Shown here: in pieces, positions 46,320 to 57,539 of the stretch | Layout of the letters: the number at the start of each line of letters is the position of its first letter | Position numbering within the stretch: position 1 is the stretch's first letter | Assembly: GCA_021234155.1 (NCBI GenBank) | Contig: JAJEKV010000098.1 | Coordinates: 3,361,534 to 3,425,533, forward strand | From: Isoetes taiwanensis | Lineage: Eukaryota; Streptophyta; Lycopodiopsida; Isoetales; Isoetaceae | Length of the DNA: 64,000 nt | Direction: 5' to 3' | Position numbers and translations under genes: made by a program | The notes under the pieces: model-generated | What the model was told of the DNA's origin: nothing | Seen by the model: the letters and a program-made list of their open reading frames with translations, nothing else | Databases searched by the model: none

Positions 46320-47288
46320 ATGATCTCCGGAATTGTGGAGGCTTCCCATGGTAAGCGAGGCAGGTCTCAACTCGATTAAGCCACAAATGAACCTCATCTT
46401 CCTCTCATGGAAACATTGGAGCATGCAAGACATAGGCTACGACTTGCCATGATACCATTGCTACTTTGTCTTTAATGATTGCAAGGTCGGGCCCGGGTTT
46501 TGGGAGGGTAGGGGAGGGTGTTGCCCACTACTATGGGATAGCCTTGCACGGTCATTAGTAGTGCAAAGAAGACAAGCACAACCCGGTACCTATGTGTGCG
46601 AGTGCAAAATTGCGGCGACAACCCTCTCTTTTTGGTGGCCTGCTACTTCCCACATGCCGAGAGAAACTTCTATCACACCCACACGTATATGGATAGAAAT
46701 TTTGGACCTCTATGTCGATCTATATGATGACATACAACCTGTGAACAGTTGGGTTGTACCATATTCGGAGACTTCAATGTATGCCTGGCGTGGAATAGCC
46801 TATAAGATTTGATCCCTTTGCTGACGATGTATTGCCCTTCAGAAAAAGCTTGACCATGGGCATCAGATGATAATTAGGTCATGAGGTATGATAGGCAATT
46901 GTTGTTTCTCTGCAATATCTTTGACTGGTAATTTGTAATGGACTGGCATCCTTGCCCTTCAAATTATCATATTCACCTCGTATTGTTCCTTTTACATCTA
47001 GTCCCTCCTAGCATTTTTGTGAAATAGATGCATTTAGGGAGCTCGTCCATTGAAGACAGTGGCCATCCTCTCTCAAAGCACACTTGCAGGCAGGAGAACC
47101 AGGGGGGCGGATCTAGTGTGATGGACTATGTGTTGGTGGCTGAGTAGGATATGCATGTCATCAAGCACTCTCGAGTAGGAATAGATAGTAGGGATGAGGA
47201 GGTGGACCAGGCTGCCTATTACTTAGTTCCAACCTCCTGTACAACACCTCTTTGCATGCCTCAGCTGCAATTGGACTATGAACATACA
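46320..47288 (+). pseudogene. LINE endonuclease domain (APE type), interrupted at its end by hAT
   Basis: In order: NCGGFPW near 46,331 (the WN-rich start of APE-like endonucleases), FGDFNVCLAWN at 46,764-46,796 (metal-binding block GDFN), and VMDYVLVAE at 47,118-47,145. Then GIDSRDEEVD follows at 47,168, shared with the minus-strand fragment at 57.4 kb. The domain nicks target DNA. Frameshifts break it. The hAT element begins at 47,297. LINE text resumes at 54,431, and joining the two gives TEAYAVRT across the site. Confidence 0.7.
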
Positions 47289-47296
47289 GAGGCTTA
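47289..47296 (+). repeat. Target-site duplication of the hAT element, left copy
   Basis: GAGGCTTA, identical to 54,423-54,430. An 8-bp duplication is the hallmark of hAT transposition. Confidence 0.95.
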
Positions 47297-47351
47297 CAGG
47301 GTAAATTTTAAGGCCCTTAAACGTTTTATGATTGCATTAAGGGTTGGCTAA

Positions 47352-48990
47352 ACTATGGAAAATATTTTGATGAAATAGAGCTCTTGAATTATCTTTCAAC
47401 TTGGCTAAAGTTCAAAGATTATATCCTCCATGTATTCTTGTGTTGGCAATTTTTTGGTGGTAGTTAAAGATACAAGTTCTTAACTTCATTTTTAAGTGTG
47501 TTTCATTGGTTTCCTATTGAACGAAGTGCGTTTCATGGTTTCCTATGAAACGATAAGTGCAATATGCCTTAAAATATTGTAAAGTACCTAAGTCTAGCAT
47601 TTTATCCTCAATTATCCATTTCCAAGCTATAACTCTATTTTGTAGTAGTGCTTAACGTCTTCTGCACTACGTCTAGCATTTTATCCTCAATTGCCCATTT
47701 TATCCTCAATTGCCCTATTTTCTAATAATGTTTAACCTTACAATATCTATGCCCACGAAGTTGAGATATCTTCAACCCTACAATATCTATGTGCATCTAA
47801 TGGTGGACGTACTTTAACTCATGTTATCCTCACCCTTACCCAATTCTTCACCCGCCTTGAGTCATGCAAACACTGTTCACTCGATTTTCTGACAATTTGA
47901 TCCCTGCATCTATCTCGAACTCCTGTTTTAATCTCGTGCACTCGATTTTCTGACAATTTGATTCTTGCATCCATCTCGAACTCCTATTTCGATCTTGTTT
48001 CACGTTTGTATAGTGCAGATCTATGAGTTAGATATATTAGAAATGGTGGCATATTTTTTGTTGTAATTTTTTTGACATTGGCGATGATTTTAAATGTGAT
48101 ATATAAATTTTAAAAATAATGTGAACATTTGCAATGGTAGTGTAACTCAAATAAAAATATTATATATCATATATCAGAGGTCAAAATTACTTTAGCAATT
48201 GAAAACGTCGTCGAAAACTCGAACTTCAATTCCAATATGCAAATCTTACAAATAACCTCATGGAATTTTTCCTCGGGAATCAATTCGGCTGGGCAAGAGC
48301 TGCATACGACTTCAATGTTGGATCCAAACTTATCTTCTAACATATCATTTCGGTTTGGCAACAACAACCATTGTTTCTATGAATAATATTCAATCTGACA
48401 CTGTTGCATTCCAGTGATTATCCATTATCTAACATAGTCTACAACCGACCAGTTTTTAAGCACATAAAATAACTAATGGTATGACCCCTAGACGTTTTTC
48501 TCCTCTAGATTTTGAACTCCTCCAGCAATTTCATCCCTGCACCTGTGTAATCCAACACTTACTTTACAATAACGAATTGCACATGTATATGAAGCTATAT
48601 CTGCTTCATCTATTTGCCTGAAATTGACATGCACAAGGATCCATTATAGAGCATGTGGCAGACACAGTGCACTTTTACAGAGAAAACTCAAAAGGAAATG
48701 CAAACACTAAAATATGTGAAAATCATATAGACTGTCACATAAACTACAGTTTGACAAAATCGATTGCATCCGTATTAACGAGACTACTGGTTATTTGTTG
48801 GCTTCCCTAAAATCAACATGCACAAAAAACATCCTCATTTGCTGGCTCCCTTGAAATCAACATGAATAGGAACCTGTTACAGATTATACCAACAATTCCT
48901 GATCAGTTGCAGCTTATTTACAGACCTGACTGTTTTGCTCAATAATTCAACATTCACAACACATGCATATTACAATAGAAACTTCTACAA
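47352..48990. other. hAT 3' non-coding region
   Basis: AT-rich DNA between the left terminus and the transposase end. It holds a 63-bp tandem duplication at about 47,876-47,998 (cactcgattttctgacaatt in each copy) and repeated tctagcattttatcctcaat words at 47,592 and 47,672. No gene seen. Confidence 0.6.
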
Positions 48991-49039
48991 GAATATCAAT
49001 TTGAAGTCCAAATATTGCAAGAAAAAGACACACTTTCAC

Positions 49040-50893
49040 GTCTAGTTGGGCTGCGAAGTTCCCATAAATTTCCATCATGAGATGGATCATTGCCGACCTC
49101 GTCATCCATTATCGTTGTGTTCAGGGCTAACACCTTCAACATGTGATTTGGAAACTCCACGGCGTTTGCAATCTTCTTTCCAAAGCTCATAAATCATTTT
49201 ATAAGGAAAATTATCTAACTCATAATCACAACTATATATTCTTAATGCTGCATCTAAGCTACCGTCTAATCTGTTCCGCATCTTATTTTTTATGAAGGTC
49301 ATCGTACTAAAGCATCTTTCATCCACCACGTTTCCAAGAATCATACACAAACATAGTTCTGCCAATTTGAAGTACTTTCGAGCCGCAATGTCGTTTCTTA
49401 TTTGTTAGGCGGCGGGTGCCAAAGGCGACTTGCACTACCAAATTAAGAAGGCTTCTCAAGTTCTTTGACCTGCTCATACATTGTAGTACCAAAGAGCCTG
49501 GATTGCATCTTAAGTTGTTCCCAATCCAAAATTCCATCAATGGCTTCAGAGCCAATAGGCTTCTTTGGAGGCGAGAAATACTCTGGATGGTTTTCGATTT
49601 TTCTACAAAGTTCTTTGATATTGTTGAGTGGCCATGTGCATTAATTCAAAATTGGGGACAAACAATACCAGTTGCGATAAGTACATTTTCAGGTAGAAAA
49701 CGTGAGCGCAACTCAATGATCAAGTCATTTGTGACCTACATACAATCCAGAAGTATTAGAAAACATACAATTTCAAAATTAGAAAGGATTTCCTCTTTTT
49801 TTTTTTCCAAATTATGTCTCTGAGATGATTGAAATACTTACTTGTCTCATATAAAGCTTAACCTTTTCCACATACACAGGCATATCATAATTCTTAAAGT
49901 CGCATTTTCGGAAATGACCTCCTCTATCACCTTTCTTTCTAACATACGTTCGAATAAATTTACCTTTTACATAGATGGATAATATGCCACGAGGATCGTA
50001 TTGCGAAAGCTTTCTTGTGATCCAACTGCTGCCATCTTATTCCATAGGGTAAATAAATCTTTATGCAACTAGAAGCAAGATTCTCCGGTCAACCTATTAT
50101 CAAGATATAGATTATGAAGCTCTGTCTGCATCATTTTCCTAGCCAGTTTGTATTCAGGAATGAAAATATTCTTATCCTGCGAAATCTTTATCAGATAATT
50201 CAACTTGGAAAAAAATGCTTCAATGAAATAATGTTAGAATAGTTTCAAAGTCTGTCAGAATTTGTAAAACTTAGGCTCGCTTTACGTGTGATATTACTAT
50301 CTTCATCAAAACTCATCTCATCTAATAAACCAACCAATGAGATGTATTCTTCGCATGAGAGACATTTTGCGGGCAGGTGTAAAGAAATCAAGCGTGTGGT
50401 TACATCCTTCAAAAGTTTCTTTCCACCAGTCAATCCATCGACAAAAGCTCTTCGAAATGTGCGGTGCACACCTTTTGGAACCCTTACTAAAAACTTTATA
50501 AGAGGTTCGAACAGCCAATTCTACCTTGGCAACAAGCGGAGAATCTGAAATTTTCTTGTATGCCAAGTTTGTTCTATGGCTCATGCAATGAATCACATTC
50601 AAGTAAGGCGCCAAGCTTAGAGGCGCAACCTTACCCCTAATCGATTCTGGCGCCTTGCATCACGGCGGCACCATCGGCTACTAAAAAAGCGCCGCGTTCT
50701 AACTTACTCAAGCACGCAGCATTAGATAGACTATCAAGAAGAACATTAAACAATGTTTACGCATCATCGCACTTAGAGCAAGCTTCTGAATCCCTAAAAA
50801 GTAGGACTTGCGTCGAAAATTAACCACTGCATAAAGATGCATTGCAACCCAAGCGGTATTGTCAAAGCTGGCTCACCTCGATCCATAAATAAA
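49040..50893 (-). pseudogene. hAT transposase, catalytic and dimerisation parts
   Basis: Reading leftwards from 50,893: DNTAWVAMHLYAVVNF (about 50,865-50,815); then MQGARI and PYLNVIHCMSHRTNLAYKKI (about 50,610-50,550), the hAT core block with HC..HR.NL; LVAKVELAVRTSYKVFS; and EEYISLVGLLDEMSFDED near 50,350. A poorly readable middle follows. The C-terminal dimerisation block VVDERCFSTMTFIKNKMRNR and LDAALRIYS is at 49,335-49,220. The frame shifts repeatedly. The protein family cuts and pastes hAT elements and is related to ZMYM/ZNF862-type domesticated genes. Confidence 0.82.
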
Positions 50894-50894
50894 G

Positions 50895-51212
50895 GGGTAA
50901 AAGCATGTTAGGGTGTCCTTAAAAAGTATTATTTAGTGACTAAAAGGTACCTAAAAAGGTAGCGAATTGGATCTTGGGTTTTGTATAATATTTCAATATA
51001 AGGTATGTTTTTAGAACTTTTTATATATATATTGGTCTCCAGATAGCATTATCTTTATCTTAACTTTGAATATTACCATGTCCTTGACTTTTATTTTGGA
51101 TTTTGTATTAGTTTTAATGAAAAGAAAAATGAGAAAGTACCCGATTTAAAGTACCTAGTGTATGTACTTTTGCGGGGTTCCAAAAGTGGTACACCCTAAC
51201 ATGCTTTTACCC
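50895..51212. mobile_element. MITE, 318 bp, GGGTAAAAGCATG terminus
   Basis: The left end GGGTAAAAGCATGTTAGGG and the right end, reverse-complemented, are identical over this stretch and diverge after GGTGT. AAAG flanks both sides (50,891-50,894; 51,213-51,216) and may be the target duplication. It has no coding capacity. The terminus is shared with the element at 62,736, so both may belong to one family. It interrupts the hAT transposase. Confidence 0.85.
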
Positions 51213-52640
51213 AAAGACAAGAAATTAGCATTCTTTGCTTTGTTTTTTTTTTTTTTGAGGGTAAGATTTTTATATTAATAGTACATGGATTACATTTACT
51301 TGAGGCTCCACAATAGGCCTGATACGAAGAATTTAAGTCTGAGAATCCGCATGGATCTAGTAGGAAGAATTAGCACATTTGAAGCAATCATCATCTTTGG
51401 AGGCCATCATAAGATGATGTCTTTGTACTATGGTCAAAGAAATCTTGACCTCTTCCTCTTCACAAACATAAGGATATGGCGTCGCTTTTAACTCAACTCA
51501 ACCGGTACTAGGGGGCATGGCCCTCTTCCCCATTTACGCAACTACTATAGGAATTCAGCTTCAGGTCCATGGAGCCCTACTAGACAAAATTCATCCATAT
51601 CATGAAGCTCAAACCAAAATATATACTTGGAAGAACAAGGTCATTCATCATGGAGACTTTAGATCAAAAGAGCACCCCTAAGATTCCACTCTCTTCTCCT
51701 GCTCATTATAATAAAGGGGCCATGGTCATTTTCCATGTGATAAGCAAGTCCTAAAGAAAAGCATTTGCCGATCTTCCCACTTGCAAGGTACTATGAGAAA
51801 GGAAGAAAAATGACCTGGCGGTCTAAAGTACATCCTCCATTCTAGTAATCGTCTCACCCTCTTCGTTACATCAAGTACTATGGATCATACTTTTTCCCTA
51901 GAAGAGTAAAAGCAAGCGATTCCTATTTCCTGAAGTGAAGAGTACTACAGAAGAAAGCTTGTTGCATTTCCGAAGAATATCATCATATATTTGCTTCCAA
52001 CTAGATGTTGAAGCCCCTAAGGATCATAGCAACTAGTGCAGGAACATGGAAAAGGAAAAAATGCCACAGGTCTCCCGTCCAATGACAAAATAACTTTCCC
52101 TGCTAAGCCTTGGCGGCAATGATCCCTCTCCGGTGGGATGGAGATGGGGTGATCCTATATCCTTACAAGCTTATCTCAAAGAAACAATCTGAAGCTTTGG
52201 AGCATTGCCATTAATCAACAAAAGCTAACCGACGCATGCAATGAGTGCAACAAGTGTATTTCTTGTCCAAAGCGAAAATATATTGAAATCACGCCCTTTA
52301 AGGCTCTAACAACAGGTTTAAGAAAACTATCATTGATTAGACTAGCTGGTGCTCAACCCAAATCACTTAGAAAAATCATAATATCTCTACTGACCTGATC
52401 AAAATCTCATACAAAGGATAACTTCACCAGTAGTGGCGGCATTTACCTTGGCAGAATGAACTTTTTGCCATCGAAATCCATGGCGGGACCCGGAAAGCAT
52501 AGATCCTGATGTATCTAAGGAACCGATGACCCAGCAATAGCGACGATCTGAGCTGCTCTTCCAGAATCGAACACAAGCAAGAGGCCTGCAAGCAACGGGC
52601 GGCCGCCGCCGCCGCCCTACTGTGCGCCTAGGGTTAGGTC
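51213..52640 (-). mobile_element. Retroposon-like insert in hAT with poly(A) tail, minus strand
   Basis: On the minus strand this begins with GC-rich leader-like text containing a run of CGG/GCC triplets (near 52,600-52,620). Several ATGs follow, one opening MDFDGKKFILP just before aaggtaaatg (about 52,485-52,445), which resembles a splice donor. The other end is a run of T (about 51,241-51,256), i.e. a poly(A) tail on the minus strand. It splits the hAT transposase between its N-terminal and catalytic pieces. A captured host transcript, a SINE/LINE end or a large transposase intron are all possible. No target duplication was found. Confidence 0.4.
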
Positions 52641-52654
52641 GCTCATTTCTAATC

Positions 52655-53378
52655 CTACATATTTCTTGCTACTGTTTTGAACTCTACCTTCAAAACTTTA
52701 TTGATATAATTGGCGAACTCCCAGCCAACTGAATTACTCCAATGATAAATGGGACATAAGGGGACTTTCTGGGCAAGTAAAAAAGAACACAACTTTGGAT
52801 AATCCTTCATAGGCTTCCCATTCTTAAGCAAGTAAAAAACTGATCGCATTTGAATTACCTTGGCATCAAACTTCAATCTATCATGCCTGGAAAATAACAT
52901 ATGCAATGGAATAAGTTTGCTATGCTTTTGCTCAATCTTTAACAAATTATCTTTATACTCTTCCACATTTTTTCTATGCTTATTATCAGGAACCCATTCA
53001 AAGACCTCTTGCTGCTCACCATTTTCATCTCGTATCATGAACCTCTTCTTGCCATGTTGTTTCATAATGCCATCGTACTTGCATTGGATAAGGACATCTC
53101 TACTACGTGCCAAAGAGCATACCTTACACCTGAACCACTCTCCTCCATCTACAATCGCTTGCTCAATATAAGGAAATTCTGTTACACACTCTTGTCTAAA
53201 AGAACGACCAATAGCATATACATTTTTCCTTTTCTTCCATAGAAGAAAGGACTGGCGCATCATTTGAACTGTCCAAGCAACCATTCTTATCATTGCTTAA
53301 AGGTGTTATGTTACTGCATTTGGGATCTGCATCCTTTGACATATTAGAATAATCAATTATACTTCTTTGTCGTGACAT
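52655..53378 (-). pseudogene. hAT transposase, N-terminal zinc-finger part
   Basis: It starts MSRQRSIIDYSNMSKD at 53,378 and shifts frame near 53,290. It continues in a 212-codon frame with EFPYIEQAIVDGGEWFRCKV, CxxC...C and KYDGIMKQHGKKRF, a Cys/His finger of the kind found before ZNF862-like hAT cores. Then come VIQMRSVFYLLKNGKPMKDY and PIYHWSNSVGWEFANYI, the block before the catalytic core. It stops at 52,655, next to the insert, and the missing first catalytic region would have been near there. Confidence 0.8.
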
Positions 53379-53379
53379 T

Positions 53380-54422
53380 TCTACTTATTGAAGTTACATA
53401 GTCCTGCACACAGAAATAATGACGGTATGAGAAGCAAGAAAGTTATTATTGCAAAAAAAACACTCAAATACAAATAGCTCTCCTTTGGGTCAAAGTTACT
53501 CCAAAAGTCCCTAATAAATTTTCACAAACCTTGACCACATCGTTCTGGATGCCATACCAAGTCTGAGTCTAGAAAAATTTGATATCCAACAATAAGGCAA
53601 CATGAGCGTAGCGGACATCGAGTATCTTGGTTTCCATAGATGCTTGAGTATCATGATTGTGGGCATAGATGCTTGGTAATGAAAGCTGCATAGAAAGGAA
53701 AGGTTTCCACTAATGCACTCTCAAGCTTTAGAACTTCTGCGATAACTACGTACTCTCAAAAACTTCTGGCTTTATAACTTCTGGCAGAAACTAGAATGAC
53801 AAGTGCAAGGAAATGAACACATTTATAGCAAATATTTGATGATATCCGTGGAGATTCTAGTTCAGGTAACACAGTAACAGAATGGATCCATAAAAAATTC
53901 ACACAAAATCGTCAAGCAAGATGTTTCTTTACCTGAAATACTCCATCCAAAGCAAGTGCACTGATTCGGATATGATGTCTTGAGTTGCCTCTAAAGATAA
54001 AATAGAGTGTAAGCCATGAATAATATGTGCTTTTATAAACAGGTAAAAGCTTTTGTATGAAAGCTTACCGATTCCTGTTATTAGCAATCCCGAATCCCGA
54101 TTTACATACAATCAAAAGACTTCAAGCTTTGAAGTACAATCAAAAGACTTCATTCGTACCTCTTAGGGACGAAAGTAGAAAGATGTGGCTATTTCGTATT
54201 CTAACGACGTGCACATCCGTCCTCATTGAAGGTGAATCGGCTACCTCGACTGTTACAACATTTTCGAATGGCAAAACGTCGACAAATTTTCAAATGGCAA
54301 AATTTAGGGTTGTCGATTTTTTTTTTTCCAACAATGGTCCTCTATAACATTTCGCCATTTGTTTCAACCAAGGCCCTAAAATTTTGCCATTTGGCGATTA
54401 ATCGCCACTTTTTGACACCCTG
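53380..54422. other. hAT 5' non-coding region
   Basis: No gene. Near the terminus (54,260-54,420) the words aatggcaaaa, atttcgccattt, attttgccatttgg and attaatcgcc are arranged as sub-terminal repeats, as hAT elements often have. Confidence 0.6.
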
Positions 54423-54430
54423 GAGGCTTA
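54423..54430 (+). repeat. Target-site duplication of the hAT element, right copy
   Basis: GAGGCTTA, identical to 47,289-47,296. Confidence 0.95.
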
Positions 54431-57240
54431 TGCAGTGCGGACAATGCAACTAATGTAAGACACATAGGGCGTGTGCATGCATAGGGTCAACAGAAATTAT
54501 CTCTTATCTGGAAATTTTCTCAAGAAAATTCCATCATACTCTACCATATTTCTTATCTAATTTATATAGAATTTTCAAGAAAAAAAACCCTTCCAGACTT
54601 ATGTGGTACGGTTTGGGCCAAATAAAACCCGATTACACTCACATATGGTTTCTATGATTTTTTTAGTGCACCCCTCGAGATGTGGGATGCTCACGAGATG
54701 ACACAGTGGGCATTCCGCGGTTCTCTATGCTAAAAGCAACAGAGCGGGCAAGCTGATTGACATCCCCGGGGCTACTGCGGAAATGTGGGTTAGAGGCAGA
54801 CTGGGACTTGGACTACGATTTGGTAGTGCAGCTCGTTGGCCTTGACGGACTTCAGGGACCACGATCTTCCCGTATAACTAACGGTTTGATGCTGAGTGCA
54901 AGGAACACAAATGCGGGCTCCGCCAAGTCACAGACCCTGCTCTGCACTCACATGCAATCAGACAATACCGCCTTTTCCTTAAGGCTAGAAAAACCAAATA
55001 TATCACGGTCCATCAACTGAAATGTTCTTCCTCCACCATCATCCCAGAACTTTCTGGAAAATGGTGCTCCGAACAACCTACAGGGAATACCACTCCTGAG
55101 TAATACCCATAACAGCTCAACGATCCTCGGGGTGTACAAGCAACATTACCCCCCAGCAGGGGAGCGGTGCTAGAAATCACAGAGCGGTGTAGACCGAGGG
55201 CTTACGACATCTAACCAATAGAAAAACGCCCGGTGGATAGTAAAGGCGGTGAGTTGCCGGCGTGACGGGACTATCAAAGTACCAATACTAACTGCCACGT
55301 TCAATAGGGTTTGGCCACAATGAACCACTAGCAAAGTTGTCTCCATATACAAGGCAGGTGTTTCAATCGCAGGTGATGTAATTGAGCCAATTATCGAACA
55401 ATCATAGTTAGTTCAGTACCTTGCAAAACTGCTAGCCAAAATTCTTGGCAGCGATTAATGGCACAAGCGAGCCAACAGCATGCGAGCCACGATCTTGCGG
55501 CGGGGGTTCGGTAGCGGCACTCAACCATTGATTGCAGCTTCACATTGTGGACCCTGGTTGGCAATACCTGTATTGCTGCTTTGTGGACTTTGCCAAGGCT
55601 TTTGACACTGTGCCTCGGGAAAGCCGTGGACAAGATTGCAACAGTTGGCAGATCTGCATTACATGATGTAAGAGACATGCTTAGGACGGTTGCAGTTAAC
55701 AGGCCAGCCATTCGATAGCAATATTGGGGTCCGCCGAGGATACCCTATCTCTCTTACATTTTTTGGGTTGTACATTCATCAGTTGTAGAGCTGGCTTACT
55801 GAAAATGGGGGTGATAGAGCTACCTCCTGCACCAGATTACCAGGCAGTTAATATATGCTAATGATGTGGAACTCCTAGCTTATACTCTGGTAGACATGCA
55901 GCGCCATCTCGAATGCCCTGGACACATTATGCTAGGCGACAGACATGCACGCCAACCTGGCCAAGACTAAGGTGGTCTTAATATCACCAACACATTAGTC
56001 AAGGGCCTCCGGCTTTAGTTACCAGGGGAAAAATATAGAAGTGGCAACCCACCAACAAATATTTGAGAGTGGGGTTTCCCTCCACTATGCATTGGGATGC
56101 TTTCATTCGTCTACAAGCAACAGTAGCCTAGAAGGCATTATTAGCAAGGCAGAACAATAGTCATAGAGCGGAGCTGTATGATTGGGCCCATCAATCGTAC
56201 CTGTTCACGATTTTTGTGGAGCCTGTTCTTTTATACGGGGTCGAGGTCTGGGGCCTCGCGGTGTCCCTCGCTACCTGGAATGACTTGGAGCAAATGCCAA
56301 AAGCCTTCTTAGCTCGGGCATTGGGGCGAAGTCCATGGCCCCATATCAAATCCTATTGCAGGAGACACGTTTCTTGCCCCTTGATCGCCACATCATCTAG
56401 CTACTTTTAGAAGGTGGTCATTATGGATGATGCTTGCCTCCCTAATCTGGCTTATACCGTGGCAATGGGGCCATAGTGCCTCAAGGCCTACTGGAAGCGA
56501 GCTCAGTGGCTCGTCAGATCGAATGTGCAAGTGCACACAAGTGCAAACAAAGGCAAATCGCCATAGCTTGAGGCAATACCCTAATGCTTGTTTTCTCAAC
56601 AAGCTTTGAGAAGTCAGCACTCTTGAATAGGTCAAAACAACACATTACCAGTGCCATATAAACTTCACATTGGAATGGAGCCTGCAACACTACTTGCATA
56701 TCCATCTGCCTATGAAAAGGCACAGATAGACTCATTGTCTTGATTCGCACAGGTGCACACCGTTTCCGAATTGAGACATGCAGATGGATTGGAGAGCCAC
56801 TCCAGGACAAGCTTTGTTGATGCTACCAAACGGGAGCCTTTGAGGATGAATGCTATACCCTCCAGAGCTATCCAGCATATGATCAAATCTAAGTATGCCA
56901 TGCTACATTGGCTAGGTGCGGCGGTCGTTGCATGTGATAATCGAAGCTTCGGCTTGATAAGGGTCTTTGGGATTATACCTTATTGAGGCCATGGATGTGC
57001 AAGATCAGCTATGTCCTCGGTCGCTCCTGACTTGGATATATATTTCATCATATGTATATTTATACGATTTTCTAGCACTCTTATTATTGCCACAGTTTTT
57101 CCCTCGAAAAACTTTTGGGGTGGGCTTTTTTTATCCCAGATAGTAATAAGTCTACTGCGTTGTTTTATTAGGTCCCAGAGGTCGATTGGTCCCCTAGACG
57201 ATAAAACCATTCTATTCTATTATATTCTATTCCATAACTT
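54431..57240 (+). pseudogene. LINE linker, reverse transcriptase and C-terminus, plus strand
   Basis: Continuation of the LINE begun at 45.2 kb. The linker has SSRITNGLMLSA and ARKTKYITV (54,860-55,015) and PRTFWK (55,040). The RT holds YCCFVDFAKAFDTVPRE (55,570-55,620), IYANDVELLA (55,852-55,880) and EPVLLYGVEVWG (56,218). Near 56,755-56,890 the C-terminal zinc-type block reads HRFRIETCRWIGEPL and AFEDECYTLQSYPAYDQI. An ATTCT-rich tail (57,209-57,232) probably marks the 3' end. The catalytic box is YAND where YADD is normal, so RT is inactive besides being frameshifted. AT-rich DNA at 54,480-54,600 inside the linker may be a further small insertion. Confidence 0.8.
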
Positions 57241-57279
57241 TTGTATAGTTTTCATATCAATCTAGATCTAGACTCAAGT

Positions 57280-57537
57280 TTAGACAAAATCTCGAGTTGC
57301 CAGGAGGGTCAACTTGGCAGGCTCGTCACAAGAATCTAAATGCAGCCGAGGCATGCGGGGTGTTGGAGCACTGGGGATCCAAATAGACTGCCCATCCAGT
57401 TGAAGATAAAGAAGCTGATGATCGGAATCCACTTCTTCATCTCTACTGTCCGTGCCAATGCAAAGGTTGATAACCAGGTGGAGATCCTGATCTGCCACCA
57501 GCATGTAATCACGACACTGAACATCAAGAGAGGTCAA
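57280..57537 (-). pseudogene. LINE endonuclease fragment, minus strand
   Basis: An 85-codon frame with CRDYMLVADQDLHLV, GTDSRDEEVDSDHQLLYLQL and MPRLHLDS. The DYMLVA and SDHQLL blocks are the last part of an APE-like endonuclease, with the SDH catalytic His present. It is the same LINE family as 47.12-47.2 kb but on the opposite strand and standing alone. The 3' end of the plus-strand LINE is only about 40 bases away, so the two meet tail to tail. Confidence 0.7.
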
Positions 57538-57539
57538 TA

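Larger units (their letters stand above)
47297..54422 (-). mobile_element. hAT DNA transposon, 7.1 kb, inserted in a LINE
   Basis: The left end is CAGGGTAAATTTTAAGG and the right end, reverse-complemented, is CAGGGTGTCAAAAAGTGGCG. Both start with the CAGGGT typical of hAT termini. A perfect 8-bp duplication GAGGCTTA flanks the element. The minus strand encodes a zinc-finger hAT transposase in pieces between 53,378 and about 49,100. The inside is interrupted by a MITE (50,895-51,212) and a retroposon-like insert (to about 52,640), so it is defective. Confidence 0.92.
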
